The translations under genes were made by a program, and so were the position numbers. Of a DNA stretch of 64,000 bases, positions 47,410 through 59,400 are shown piece by piece; position 1 is the stretch's first letter, and each line of letters begins with the position of its first letter. The notes under the pieces were generated by a model. It saw only the letters and a list, made by a program, of their open reading frames with translations, made no database searches and had not been told where the DNA came from. Location: assembly GCA_013433145.1 (NCBI GenBank), contig CM024187.1, positions 10,863,326-10,927,325 of the forward strand, read 5' to 3'. This DNA is from Ascaris suum (lineage: Eukaryota; Nematoda; Chromadorea; Rhabditida; Ascarididae).

Positions 47410-47730
47410 GTAAGGATGAGTGGTCGGACCTCGTCAACACCCTCTTCTCCCATTCGGCGCATCAATGATGAGAATAAATACCTCATCAGTGCTGAAAATG
47501 ACACCAGCTTGATAGAGCAACGCTCTCAACGCACGTCAGCAATGACAGTTAACTCAGCCAGGCAATAAATCCCTTAAGTGTAAAGACAGGCTCGTTTTTT
47601 TTTTTTGAATTCACAGCTCTGTGAAGCCTATCATGACCAGCATCAGCAGGTGGTTAGCTCAATACTCATCAGTCATACCAGAATCCAGGAATCAGTTTCC
47701 TCTTCATATAAAGATAGAAGCGAATGTTAA
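47410..47730 (+). CDS. Two-exon small gene (about 81 aa)
   Basis: Acceptor ATTCTTCTCTTAAG ends at 47409, six bases before ATG 47416. Exon 1 (to 47547) is Ser/Thr/Arg-rich (MSGRTSSTPSSPIRRIND) and ends ACA|GTTAAC. Exon 2 (47617-47730) follows a T12 tract and GAATTCACAG in phase 0 (EAYHDQHQQVVSSILISH) and ends TAA. AATAAA is at 47776-47781. Unspliced, exon 1 would stop at 47568. No family recognised. Confidence 0.48.
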
Positions 47731-48228
47731 CACTCGATGGCATACGATGAGTTCTTTTGCAGCATATCATTGTCTAATAAAGAAACGACCATTTTCATTA
47801 TTAGGAGGCAAATGGAGCGATAAAGTGATGAATGCAATGAAATATTCACACTATTAGGCGTGGTATGTTTGGGTGTTTTCTAACGAGACGTTGGCCTCAA
47901 CTGGAAAGGTTGAAATATCTTCCTCCCACGAAGCAAAGAAAAAACCAATAATTTTTTTCATATTCTCCCAATAGCTATACAGCAATAGATTTATTAATTC
48001 AGTAGAATTTAAAAACCACCATAGCTTACCGCCATAGCTTACGGATTTCCTCTTATCGAAACGTATCTTCTTCTTTCGAAAAAAATGGCGTTTTGCTTCG
48101 TTGTATTCTACATCGAAGTATATCGAAAGGTATGAGCGCTAAAACGAAGCTACATAACGAAGACTGTGCGCTTTTTTCAAGCTATACTGATTTGGAAGAA
48201 AATAAATTGATATGACTTGATTGCTGAT

Positions 48229-48660
48229 TCAACAAAATGAAAACGTTGAGTAAGAACGATCTAAGAGCAAACTGCACGTGATAAGCACACTTAGAATGCA
48301 GTCGATAAGAATAGCTGCCTGGAACAGGAGTATACTTAAGGCAACAATGAATGACACAACAATTGCTATGAATATTTGCGCATAATAAATGCAAAAATAT
48401 ACATCGAAAGAAAATATCTTCATTGATGATGGAATCGTAGAGAAAATGGCTGTTAGCTGCGTAAATGATCGCTCGATTTGCAAATTTATTTGCTGATAAT
48501 GCAAGTAAGCCAACGACCCTTGATGAACTATTAAATGCATAATTTTGACTAACAAGGCAGCTAAGAATAGTTGTGGCGGTTGAATGTAATTTAATATGCA
48601 AACAAGGTGACACAAGAAAATGTACGCGGAGGGCTGACGAACAACAATACTTATAGTATT
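48229..48660 (-). CDS. Membrane-protein-like frame
   Basis: An open minus-strand frame of about 140 codons has at least three hydrophobic segments (LFLAALLVKIMHLIV; FIAIVVSFIVALSILLF; ILIDCILSVLITCSLLL) and a short hydrophilic end at TGA. With the frame just upstream at 48734-48985 it could form part of a nematode serpentine receptor. Another long frame overlaps it, and no clear splice sites join the two pieces. Confidence 0.42.
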   Translation of the reverse strand, partial: NTISIVVRQPSAYIFLCHLVCILNYIQPPQLFLAALLVKIMHLIVHQGSLAYLHYQQINLQIERSFTQLTAIFSTIPSSMKIFSFDVYFCIYYAQIFIAIVVSFIVALSILLFQAAILIDCILSVLITCSLLLDRSYSTFSFC

Positions 48661-48733
48661 TAATGATTATTAAGCACCGACGGTAACATCATACGGTAAG
48701 TTACCTATTATCGCTTTGTTTCTGTAACAAAAA

Positions 48734-48985
48734 TTATGTGCCGTTAAACAGTATGCCACAAAAGCCAAAACGACGAAGCAGCCATGTCGCAGTCACCAAA
48801 CCGACTATTTCAAATACCAGCAACAAATGGGAAAACCTGTGCAATCGCCCATTTGTGGTTTTTTCAAGATCGAACGAAGCGGACAAGCATTTCTTAGAAA
48901 ATTCGTTAATCGCGACTGAACTGTTCAAAATGAGCACACGACCAATGTAAAACGAAAAACCAATCGCTGCAAAAACAAATCCAAC
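48734..48985 (-). CDS. Membrane-protein-like frame, possible receptor TM5-TM6
   Basis: A minus-strand frame with two hydrophobic segments (VGFVFAAIGFSFYIG; LLLVFEIVGLVTATWLL) separated by a charged loop resembles TM5-loop-TM6 of worm chemoreceptors in layout. Codons are coding-like. The plus strand is open too and would give a hydrophilic 70-codon frame, so strand is not certain. Confidence 0.42.
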   Translation of the reverse strand, partial: VGFVFAAIGFSFYIGRVLILNSSVAINEFSKKCLSASFDLEKTTNGRLHRFSHLLLVFEIVGLVTATWLLRRFGFCGILFNGT

Positions 48986-49257
48986 CAACGTTCAACGATG
49001 AGCTGATCGGTTGCAAAGTGCATGCAAATTTTGGGAGCCTTTATTGGCAACAACTTCGAAATTGATGAATATATGAAAAGCCGGAAACGTGATCAGCTAG
49101 TTGCAAAAAAAATTTCATTGTTTGGTACTGATGTATGATAAAAATTTCATTGTTTGGTACTGTATGCATTGGGGAATACACGTGATGTTGAATGATATCT
49201 GCCATATAAAGTCCACGAAGAGACAGCAGGTGTTGTTATTTCCTTACCCTTACTCAG

Positions 49258-49510
49258 AACCTACGCTGTGGAAGATTTTCGGAAGAATGCGATGTCGTTG
49301 GAGGAGCGGGACGGAAACCTCACGAAAAAAAACAATGATAGAGGGGCTGGGAAATCGCACTCCCTGGGAGGACTATCGAGGACAAAAGAGTACTTTGTAG
49401 AGGAAGCCCTGACAGGTCGCGATTTGTTAAGGATGGGCAGGTGTTGGTTATCCATGAAACCTATTTTTCTATTTATATTTCTTAAACAATATTTTTCTAC
49501 CAATCAATAA
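49258..49510 (+). CDS. Terminal exon, charged protein
   Basis: A strong acceptor (TTTCCTTACCCTTACTCAG) ends at 49257. The plus frame (AVEDFRKNAMSLEERDGNL; GLSRTKEYFVEEALTGRD) runs to TAA 49508-49510, which overlaps an AATAAA at 49506-49511. An alternative donor, GGCAG|GTGTTG (49440), would remove the last hydrophobic 23 codons. Upstream exons not found. Family unknown. Confidence 0.5.
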
Positions 49511-49519
49511 AGTCTAACA

Positions 49520-50580
49520 CAAAAGATGGAGAATTGGTCACCGAAATTCAGGTGATTTCATACAAGCGTTCATCGTGCTGTAGCTAAATGAGCAAAGAGC
49601 ATAAGCACACTGCTTCAACATAAAGAAGGTTAGAGCAGTAATCTGGTGGAGCCTTCTATACTAAATGTAAAAAGCTCATATTCCATCTTTACGTCAAGGC
49701 GGCGAGACGGCTAGACAGGGAAACAATTCGAAGGAGATGTTCGAATCGATATGGGTGCATTTTATGCAGTAGTCGAGAATGATGCCGTTTAAAAGTGTAT
49801 TTTTAAGGTGAACTGAACTCGAGACACTCGATAATTATTCGTACAATGCCCGTCTAAAACTGTCTACTACCTGAAATTACTGGGTCATTAATCACTGTCG
49901 TCAATAATGCCATCCTCTCTTGCATAATCCCCTTCAAGTTTTGCGAAAAAGGATCACCACGAGCATGTTAAAATATCTGGCAATCTTCATCGTCAACCTA
50001 TCACAGAGCCGAAAAAAAAAGTGTATTTACATCTAAGCGAACTATTTTACAGTCCTGCAATATCCCTTTGGGGAAAAAGTGGCTCTTCCTCTCCCTCTAA
50101 TGAAGATTCTTAAGAATTATGCGAATTTCATTACGTCCGATATTTATAAGAGGTTCACAGAACATTACAACAAAAATTCATGAAAGGCTCATTTGTTTCC
50201 CCGCCAACTACCACGCGCTCCTCTAGAAACCAAGACGATTTAAATTATGCAAATTTCAATGCCAATCACCACTTGTGACAACGCAGCGCCACTGAGTTCG
50301 AATACTACTATATCATCATTTAGAGCTTGTACTATCGTTACGGTCTTCACAGGACTATTGTTCTCGGTAGCCTTCTCTTAGGAATTTGCAAACACTGTAC
50401 GAATATGCAATTGCAAGCAATTCATTGAAAGTGAACAGCATAACACGTTAGAGGCAGCGCGACATTCAGTGAATTTGAGAAGCAATATGCTAGTCGCATG
50501 ATTAGATGCTTCTCTTTTCCAATAAGGATGTGTCCTTACGTGTTATGTTAGTATGAGATGGCAACTGCATCTTCCATTAT
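49520..50580. other. No supported gene
   Basis: Nothing coding-like with splice support; presumably intron or intergenic DNA between the exons at 49258 and 50587. Confidence 0.4.
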
Positions 50581-50586
50581 CAGCAG

Positions 50587-50775
50587 GTGAAGCATGCAAA
50601 GCGAGATCGATACGAGGTTCCGTTAGAGGCACAAAGTTGTTCGTGTGAAACACTGTCCCCTCATCCAGGAAGTGGCTTAGTGTTAGATCGTGCTAATTCG
50701 AGCTATGTTCTTAACCACATTGCTGCCCTGCACGATAAAGCAATAAGGCTATTCGCTAACAAACTGCTGTCGTAG
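50587..50775 (+). CDS. Terminal exon (62 aa)
   Basis: The open frame begins exactly at acceptor CTTCCATTATCAGCAG (ends 50586) in phase 0. It encodes a Cys-containing stretch (SCSCETLSPHPGSGLVLD) and then a helix (YVLNHIAALHDKAIRLFANK), ending TAG 50773-50775. Codon choice is coding-like and the opposite strand is broken by stops. The upstream exon is not identified. Confidence 0.55.
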   Translation: MKHAKRDRYEVPLEAQSCSCETLSPHPGSGLVLDRANSSYVLNHIAALHDKAIRLFANKLLS

Positions 50776-51272
50776 AAGCACTGAAAATGTCATGTCAGAA
50801 GATAGAACAGCTAACGAATTTATAATACTCAAAAATCTCTGGTGGAATTCAAGAAAAGCATTCAGCGAATTGACAGTGAATCTCAAAATAAGAACAACTT
50901 TGCGTGAGAAATCCAATCGATATAACCGATGCATCGTGCAACTGAAGCTTTAGAAGTCAGAATGAAAAACCCGAAGTATTTATTTGAACTGGTGGTTTAA
51001 GAGTGAAGGCGGAAATCAAGTTAAGTTCAACTATAATTAGGCTAAAATTAAGCTGAATTACTCTAGTTAAATCAAGGAATTAGGATGGATCTATGCAAAA
51101 TATCGCTGTTATCTACTCACTTCTAGATAAGATGTGGAAAATAAGCATCAATTGTAGCAAACACTGCAATTAGGGGATCTGCGGAATGAAGGCTTTAACA
51201 CAGTGCCTAATCAGTTGTTCACAGTGCACCAAATAAACCAAACAAGACAATAACAAATATTTCATCGTATCA

Positions 51273-51429
<157 letters not shown>

Positions 51430-51495
51430 GTTATATGTGTACATTTGTGTTTGAAGGAGGGCCGCAACATATGAAATGGTGAATCGTACCCCTGC

Positions 51496-51511
51496 GGGGG
51501 GGGGGGGGGGG
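51496..51511. repeat. G16 homopolymer
   Basis: Sixteen consecutive G residues on the plus strand, 67 bp after the (TTTA) array. Long G tracts are rare in AT-rich DNA, can form quadruplexes, and in C. elegans are the sites that delete when the FANCJ-type helicase DOG-1 is lost. Confidence 0.99.
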
Positions 51512-51581
51512 AGCTGTATGGATCGCCCTCTCTCCCTCCGCCGAGAGCGGAAGGTTGGAAAACGTCCGGTTGACTTACCAA

Positions 51582-51781
51582 GCTTTTCACATCCTCTTCA
51601 TGCTATCGTTTTCATGGGAAGCTGCAACAGGATAATTTTCGAAAAGTTGCAGTGCCGGCGTATCTTTGGCAACTCGTTTGATACAGAAATCGCAGCTGAA
51701 GCCCATATTTTTGCCCAAACTCGGTTGCGTGCTTTGTTGAGTGCAGCTGGTAGCAAAATTCTAGGAACTGCTTACAATTAA
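51582..51781 (+). CDS. Hypothetical frame
   Basis: A plus-strand frame with coding-like composition (FEKLQCRRIFGNSFDTEIAA; RLRALLSAAGSKILGTAYN) ends TAA 51779-51781. The minus strand is also open and has strong splice signals here, so strand is unresolved. Confidence 0.3.
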
Positions 51782-52090
51782 AGGGTATTCGCTTCATGAC
51801 TGGTGAGAGCGACTGCGATAATTTTATGCTGCGTTGGAATAAGGAGGCGTGGTGAAGGCCACTTCCCTGTTCCAAAATGATAGGAGATCAGCGAGGACAA
51901 GTGCGTGTTTTTGACACATTTGCGCTACCCATTGAAGTTGCTGGGGTTAGCGTGCTTTAGTTTTCGGCAGATTATTCTTTCTTATTTTAGATTGCCTATT
52001 CGATTTGGGAATTTTGTTACGCGAATGATGGTGGTGATGGTGTTGCCGGGTGCCCATAACCATGACGTCTTTAATCGGGAATGAGTTTGT

Positions 52091-52437
52091 TTACTCTCTG
52101 CTGTGAAATATTGAGGGTAGTAACGAAACCGAGTACGCGGGCGGAATACCGAGCTTTCTAAGATGCCAGCTGGACGTGCTGCAATACAATTCATTGTGCC
52201 ATGAGTGCCGTCTGCATTACTGCGTTTCCTGATCGATGATCAAATTTTGTCGTCTATTTTGGTCTGCGTCTTTCCATTCACCTGAATACGGATTTCCTGT
52301 TTAAGTAGGCTGCGTTGCAGAGAGATGGTATGCCCAAATAACGGAGGCGAGCAATCAAACTGCCGATCCTGTCGCCCGCTCCCTTCTCGACATCCCTAGA
52401 GCCAGCACAAGTGGTCGGTGGTTCGGAAAAACCTGGA
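52091..52437 (-). CDS. Two-exon gene end
   Basis: Exon 52282-52437 follows an excellent acceptor (CACTTTTCTCCTTCGTCATCAG), is open in one frame for 51 codons (FSEPPTTCAGSRDVEKGAG; IGSLIARLRYLGIPS) and ends AG|GTGAAT. The next exon (52091-52178) follows AATTGTATTGCAG in the matching phase and gives 28 codons to TAA. The same acceptor in another frame, or ATG 52194, opens a 70-codon frame to 51982 that is equally coding-like, so the C-terminus is uncertain. Family unknown. Confidence 0.52.
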
Positions 52438-53006
52438 CTGATGACGAAGGAGAAAAGTGGGAGAAGCGCGATGTGGGAGCTATTCGTAGTAGAAGACGAC
52501 AAAACAATCCTGTTTAATATTTCTACCACTGAAATGTGGAGTTTGGAATAAACATGCAGAGATAAAACTTAACTAAATTTTTCCTTTTAGTGGAACCGTG
52601 AAAATGTTGTGCCTAAACACTGACACAGCACTTGTTACAAAGAAAATTATTTCTAGAGTGTTGTCATTCTCCATGTGAATTAGCAGGAAGACAAAGCTCA
52701 GCACTAGCACGAGAAATACAGTTGTTGGAGATGACAAAGATGAATTTACCATGCTATGGAGTATACAAAGCGAGTCGGCGACCCATCAGGTTAGAGTGAC
52801 GAACAGGATGAAAAATTGCCTTTTACGAGCACATCGGTGACAGCGAACGTGATTCATTTAAAAAAATATCGTTGAGGAAATCCTTGAAAATTTATTACAC
52901 GTGAAGGTGAAAAAATAAGCTGACAACTGAGGTAAAATGAATTTAAACACTGCAAGTAACACGCCTAATGTAGAACATCGACAACGTTTTTTCATGAAAG
53001 CATACT

Positions 53007-53282
53007 CTAATGCAGAGAGGACAAAATTCGATGAACACGGCTGTTGGAATTGATGCCTGGATCTTTTTTTCTCATAATAACGGACCTTAACCTTTGTAAC
53101 TCCGATAGACTCAGTACTGATCCATAGTGACTTCCAAGATCAGACCCTGTGTGTCTATTTCTATGTCCATCGGAGGCAAAGAAATGGAATTTTTGAATCA
53201 GGGTCTTAACGTTACGAAAAAATGGAAGCATGGTAGCAGCATGGCTGGTTGTTAAGCCGAAACATCGCAAAAAAAATTTCAC
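53007..53282 (-). CDS. Candidate terminal exon (about 90 codons)
   Basis: A minus-strand frame with coding character (FRNVKTLIQKFHFFASDGH; SDLGSHYGSVLSLSELQRL) ends TAG. An acceptor CGGCTTAACAACCAG inside fits the frame. The reverse strand is not open over the same length. It lies 213 bp downstream of the 5-phosphatase stop on the same strand but has no sign of belonging to it. Confidence 0.43.
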   Translation of the reverse strand: MKFFLRCFGLTTSHAATMLPFFRNVKTLIQKFHFFASDGHRNRHTGSDLGSHYGSVLSLSELQRLRSVIMRKKDPGINSNSRVHRILSSLH

Positions 53283-53494
53283 GGCTTACATTTTAAGACC
53301 GCATCAAATATTCCAATTATTCTTTTCTCAACTTATTCCCATCCTCTCTTTAACCTCTCCCAATCTCTTCTTTGGCCACAAGCCTGCTGGGTGCTGCTGT
53401 TAGGTGTGGATGAGCAACCATCCGAGCATGCAAAACATCGAGTGACACAAAAAATCAATGTAAGGCGTAATAGAAGGGAGAAAGCAAGATCACA

Positions 53495-56400
53495 CTAATG
53501 CCGCTGATCGAGAACCCGCAAAGTGAATACTGCATAAACTGGTTTGTGGTCTGAGCAATCCTCATCCCATAGTGAATCGTACATCAGCGGCCTTATACGA
53601 TCTTCGTCTTTTGAGTAGAATAGAACACGATCCTTAAAGAAGGTCGAGAGTTATTGTTTTTTACATTTCTTCAGTCACTAATGTGTAGGACCAACGATGA
53701 TGCACCCGAAGTGCTTTCATGCACCAACGAACAAGCGGCCCTTCGAGTTTGTTTTAATTTGGAGTTGAAAAACAACCCTTCAGAGCTTATATAACAGAAA
53801 ATACTCTTTACCATTAGAGTTACAAACATGAAACAGATCAGAGATGCATAAGAAATGCAACAAAGGGACACGCGATGCGGCAAAAAGCTCCCTTAAGTCG
53901 CTAAGAATGACAGCACTAATATATGACGGCTACAATTCATCAGCCACTGTTTGGGAAGTTGAAGAGTTCGAAGCTGATTTAGTAAGGGCTTTTTGAATGG
54001 CAAATGTTTTCACTCGAACTCACGAGATTGATAACGGCCTGGTGAAAGTAGGTGTTAAATCATGGCTACGGTGAATAAAACTGTATTGACGCTGAGTTCA
54101 TGAAGCGTTTCATCAGACTCCAACGCCACTTTACGATGACACCTTTTCGAGCATCTGACTGCCTTTCTAAGTGAGCTTTTACGGCTTAATCTGACACTCA
54201 TGTCAGCAATGTGGTTGAAGCGTTGCTCATCTCAGTACCACATTAAACAATCTGCTTTTCTCAAGCATTCGTTTCCTGGATTAGTACTCGTACTTTGGTG
54301 TTTTCCACCATCGCTCTACGATTCTTGTTCATTTGCAGTTCTCAACTTACGCTATATCACGGATCCCCACTTTCTGCTTCATCAATACATAGTTTCTGAA
54401 ATTAGGAATGTCCTGACAGAAATGCGTCTCACTGTAAGCATAAACTGCCGGTGAAATAACTGAGCCAAGCATCTCCAGGAAACCACAACTTAGAAATGCT
54501 GAACTGCCGGTTAGCCATCAACTGTCTTTTCCCACGAAACGATCTGCTCTATGAAAATGAAAAGCTTCAGCCAATTTAAAGAAAACTGATGCCTCACCAA
54601 TCGTTAAGCAGTTGAGTTAAGGAGAAGTTATATGCGTTAAATTCAGAGAATTCGTTTAGGTTTTCTCACACTTCAATGGCAAAACGAACGCTCAAAACTT
54701 CAGTGCTCACAAAAGAGGAATAAAAATGTGTGCAGGAACGTACCGTATATGAAGGGATCCTATTGCACACGTAATCGTTTGAGCCAGCAATGAACTTATG
54801 TGTGGGTGGAAAACTAATATGAGCTTCATCGAATTCAACAAACACGTTCCCTGAAAGAGGATATAGTAGACTCCACCTGACTGCTTCCTCCATTGTTAAT
54901 GAGTTAATGAAAATGAAATTCCGATTCCATTAAACAGTGACTGACTTCGCATCTGTACTAATAAATACGAGAAAAATGCACAGTGTTCATTAATGACGAA
55001 ATAATACTGATGTTTTTGTGATTTCATTTGAATAGCTGAGAATGTCGTTCACTGATGAGGGACACGGTTTTTGAATTCGGTAGTACACTCAGCTAATTCG
55101 ATTAAAATAACATCGGCGCAGAGATGTGGTTTATAACCAGACGTTTCGATATGATGCATCCTCAGAGGGTAAAAAAGTGATGCTAATAACAAAGCAAACA
55201 TATACACATCAAGTCTAAACGTATTAAGCCCTAGTAACATCACAAATGGAGTTAGTAGAATCGAATGAAGTGGAAAGAGAGTTGCGGCGAAAGTTATTAA
55301 TGAAACAGAGAAAGTTATTTATGAAGAAATTTCAATATTACGTTCATTTTTTGAAACCAGTTCCTGTTGGATCTTTTTCACTGCGTCTGTTTTGACTTCT
55401 ACCTCTCATTTCATTCTCCATTTTATTGATTTGATCGTTGTTTATCCTACTTTTTGATGAATTGCGCAAAGTCATTTCCGCTATTATGTCTTCTACATAT
55501 GCTGTATTTCTACATATGATTTACGGAGGTGACGTGGTATTGATCTGAGTTGATTTCGATGAGTTTTCGTCGGGGCATTTTTTGAACCGACGCCTTCGTT
55601 TACTGCAGCTTCGATATTATCCCTCATGCGGATAAATGGTTCGTATGGTGGAACTTGATTTGCAACATTCGATACTACACCTCAATTTGGAATCGACATG
55701 CAAGTGCCCAAATATTGCCTCGAGCACAACGAACAGAAATAAAAGACAACTGAACAGACTTACGGCAATATAAAGGTTACAGGAAATTTGGGATGGGATA
55801 GCGGATTGCATGATGAAAAAGGTAAAGTGAATAAACGAGGTGTAGAGCGTGATTCAAAATGGATGTCGAAATTAACCTGAGATGATCTTGACGATGAAAT
55901 ACAACTACACCTGTCAGGATGGAGCAAGAATAGGCAAAGTGCAATGAAGAAATTCATAGGAAAACAGAACTAAGGAATAACTTAAAGATAACTGCAAGCT
56001 GGAGTAACAAGCAAAACCAAAAGAAAAAAGGACTGAAAAAAACAATAGGAAACCTAAGAAGAAACTTCAAAAATCGGAAGAGATTGGGCAAGGTATTTAT
56101 CTGCCTCAAGAGTTTCACCTTTTCCCTTAGGACAGCGCTTTATAAAGCATATCAGCACTTATAAACACTAATCTCCACAACGCACCGTTGATACTTGCAA
56201 AGATTTCTTCGTCAACGGAGAGGCAATGCCATTATGAATAACTCTGCTATAAACAGCATCTGGCAGGCGCAGATGTGCTTTCAAATCTGTTTTGTTGAAT
56301 GCTCGAAGATGTTCTATGCTCAGAATGCGTAGCGGCCTCTCGAATCCGTTCAAACAGGAGTCAACAAACTCTCCGATGTTCTCTAAGGACAGCATTTTTC

Positions 56401-59400
56401 TGCGCATGCCCCTGTCGTCTCATTGGACAAATAATATAACCCCTTATTGGCGCAGCTGCCGATGATCAACGTGGAAGGCGAGAATCGACCTTTGCTCGAT
56501 TTTAATGTGCTATGCTTATGATACTGGGCGATTTCATAACCGTTCTTGCTAGCAATGGCTTATGCGAGTTTTTCGAATGTAGTCTTAAATTAGCCCTTTA
56601 AAGGAAACTTTGCTTTAGAATTCTTTAACTGTCACATTATGTTTCATCCGCCGGATGTGCAGAATCGCTATGAATTAATTGTACTTCAGCAAGAAAGTTA
56701 ATGGCAAAATTCTGCCTTTGAGCGACCGCACGCACTTCAAAAACAACAGTCAATTCTCGTCTGAATATTTCGCTGTTAGCGTAATCGAAGCGTAACTGAT
56801 GAGAATTCCGGAATACTACATTCAGTGATCCGCTTTCCGGGCTAATGATTGCCGTCGATATGCCTTCAACACATCATCGGTGCTCTCTCAAAGATGCACG
56901 CTTCTAGTTTATGGACGGAAGCAGTGAGTGATTATAGGCGCTAATCTGTCAGCTCAAGCAAAACAATTTGTTTGCGTGCTACTTGAACGACACTTTTCAC
57001 ACTTACAGATCAGAACATTCCCGTCAATTCTGAGAAGCTCCCAGAAGTAGAAAAAACGATGAAACTGTTAAATAATGTTCGATTCGGCCACGCAGTGGTC
57101 CCAATAGATTTTCATAATCGAATATAAATGCATTTCTCTACCTCTCCAGCCTCCATTGCTGATAATGTTTTGAAATTGGAATATGAGCATCCTTGAAACG
57201 TGTGAAATCGGCCTAATGAAGCAGATAGAGAAAGTGGCAAGAGCATTTGTGCAACTTAGAAAAACGGAAAAAAATATTATCCGCTTTTGCAGGTGCTCCA
57301 AACAAAGGATTTCTCCCATTTCTCGCCAAGTGTAAGCAGATATTCCTTAACCTTTGCATTTTTCGACCGTTAATTCGTCATCCACAAGAAGATCCGAGAA
57401 GAAACTCTCCACTGATATATTTTCAGTCATTTGCTGTGCACTTAATGCATCAACTCGCTTTCTGCTTTTCAAACGGAAATTGAGATCTCCGAACCAGAAA
57501 ACCTGAAAACATGCACTACGGTCATGGTTCAGTAGACAGGGATCACGATCGAAATTCTGCTATAAATCGTAAGTTCCGCTTCCACTCTTCCATGCAGTTT
57601 TCGATTCCATTGGCATGATATATTAACAAGAGAGCGCTTGCCGACATTATTGAATTAGGCGAGACCGCCATTACATGGCCACTCTCAAGAGTAACTTTAC
57701 GCGAGTATCGTCCCCTTCCCCAAGTACTGTTTTTTAGAGTGGGATGTGGTCTGGACATCCACAGACATTCTGACCCTCTGCAACCCCAAGTATGATAAGA
57801 AAGTCACGTCTGTCAGAGCGATCATGGTGACTTTTTTTAAATCTCATTATATTCGGAACTGAACATGGTGAAAGGAAAAAGTACGTGCGCATAAATATAT
57901 GAAAATAAAAGCTCACACAGTCGGCTTGTGCCACACTTTTGCAGGCTGGTAATCCATATCGATGTATTGCAGGAAATTTCAGCGACTCACATATCTTCAA
58001 GTAGTCGTTTACTCGATTTATTAAACGACCATCTGAAAATGCGCCTTTTCCCTTGGAATGATTATTCAGAAGGATAAAATCAGTCATCAATCATGAAAAT
58101 AGTGGAGAAAATTCAACGGTGTATTGTTTCAAATGCTCCCAAAACAGGTCATTTTCTTATCCTTACATTTCTGAGTTATCTTTCACAGTTCGAATCTTAT
58201 CGTCATACAGCTCAAATGAACTTTTCCCACGTTCAAATGAATTTGCCAGGCGTAACACACTAATATCGATGCGTTGTACTCTGGCATCACATCTTATAAC
58301 GATTGTTGAGGAAACGGGCAACATGCACGTTTATTTCTTTCCATCTGATAATGATTTAACTGTTATTTCTTTCCATCTGATAATGATAATGATTTATCCT
58401 AGTAAGCTTTTTTTTTTGGGAATCCAGTAGAGATGCATGCACTGAATGCGAGAAGAAACAATGCACTGCAAAATATGGGCAATGCTCGGGAACGAAGTAA
58501 GTAACAAAGGGGATGAAGGGAAAATGTTTCTTAAAAGATGCGAGAAAAGCCGCAAACGAAATATCATAAAAGAGGCTCGAAGGACGTGCGTCATCGCCTT
58601 CAAAAGTATAGATGGTCCAACTTTATCAATGACACTTTCAAAGGAGATAACTGAGGCGCGATCATCAACCCCCGTAGGAACCTCATTCGAGATCAGAAGG
58701 ATTCTGTGCATTTGGAAAGCAGCACGGGTAAGATTTGCATAACGGATGCGAGGAGTGCGAATGGAATGGTTAGGAAGTTTGCAGATAAGGTAGGAAAATA
58801 TATCCCATAGCTGTGGTAAGTAAAACTGATAGACGCTTATATTACTTCAGTTATTTAATAGGAAAAACGGAGAACATTATTGTCTTTGAGCATCACCGCA
58901 TTCGGACAACATCATGATGCACCATCGGATTTTAATGTTATCTTTTCTCATCTTTATGCTTAAATTGCTCATGCTGAGAGTCGTTGCAACTGGAAGAATT
59001 TCGACGAGTCGTTTTGAAGGAAGAAAGCAATTTGTCACTGCTCACGGATTCTTTCGGGTTTTTCGTTATTAAATTACGACATCTTGAAATGGTACATTTC
59101 ATCTCTGCTTCCTCTTCGCTCCTCTCTTCTCCTACCAAACACTTTAAGCCCGCTTACAGCACAACTTTTTCTTTTAACCACCGCCGTTGCTTTCTGGTCA
59201 GCGCTAAAGTACAACATCAGGGAAGTGTGCAAAGCGCCTACGTGATAGATGGCATGTTATGAGCAAAATAGATGCTTGAAATAATCGAAAATAAACAGCA
59301 ATCGCTCCTTTTGTACGCATCGGTTTCACAATGGTTGTGCTCGAGATAAATTGCCATTCGGGAGCTGCAATTCTCTTCGGCTCATTGAAGAAAGAAGAAA

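Noticed and set aside
48182..48613. 143-codon minus frame overlapping the membrane-protein-like frame
   Set aside because: Composition (His, Ser, Cys, Leu scattered) is typical of a shadow; the overlapping frame has coherent hydrophobic segments.
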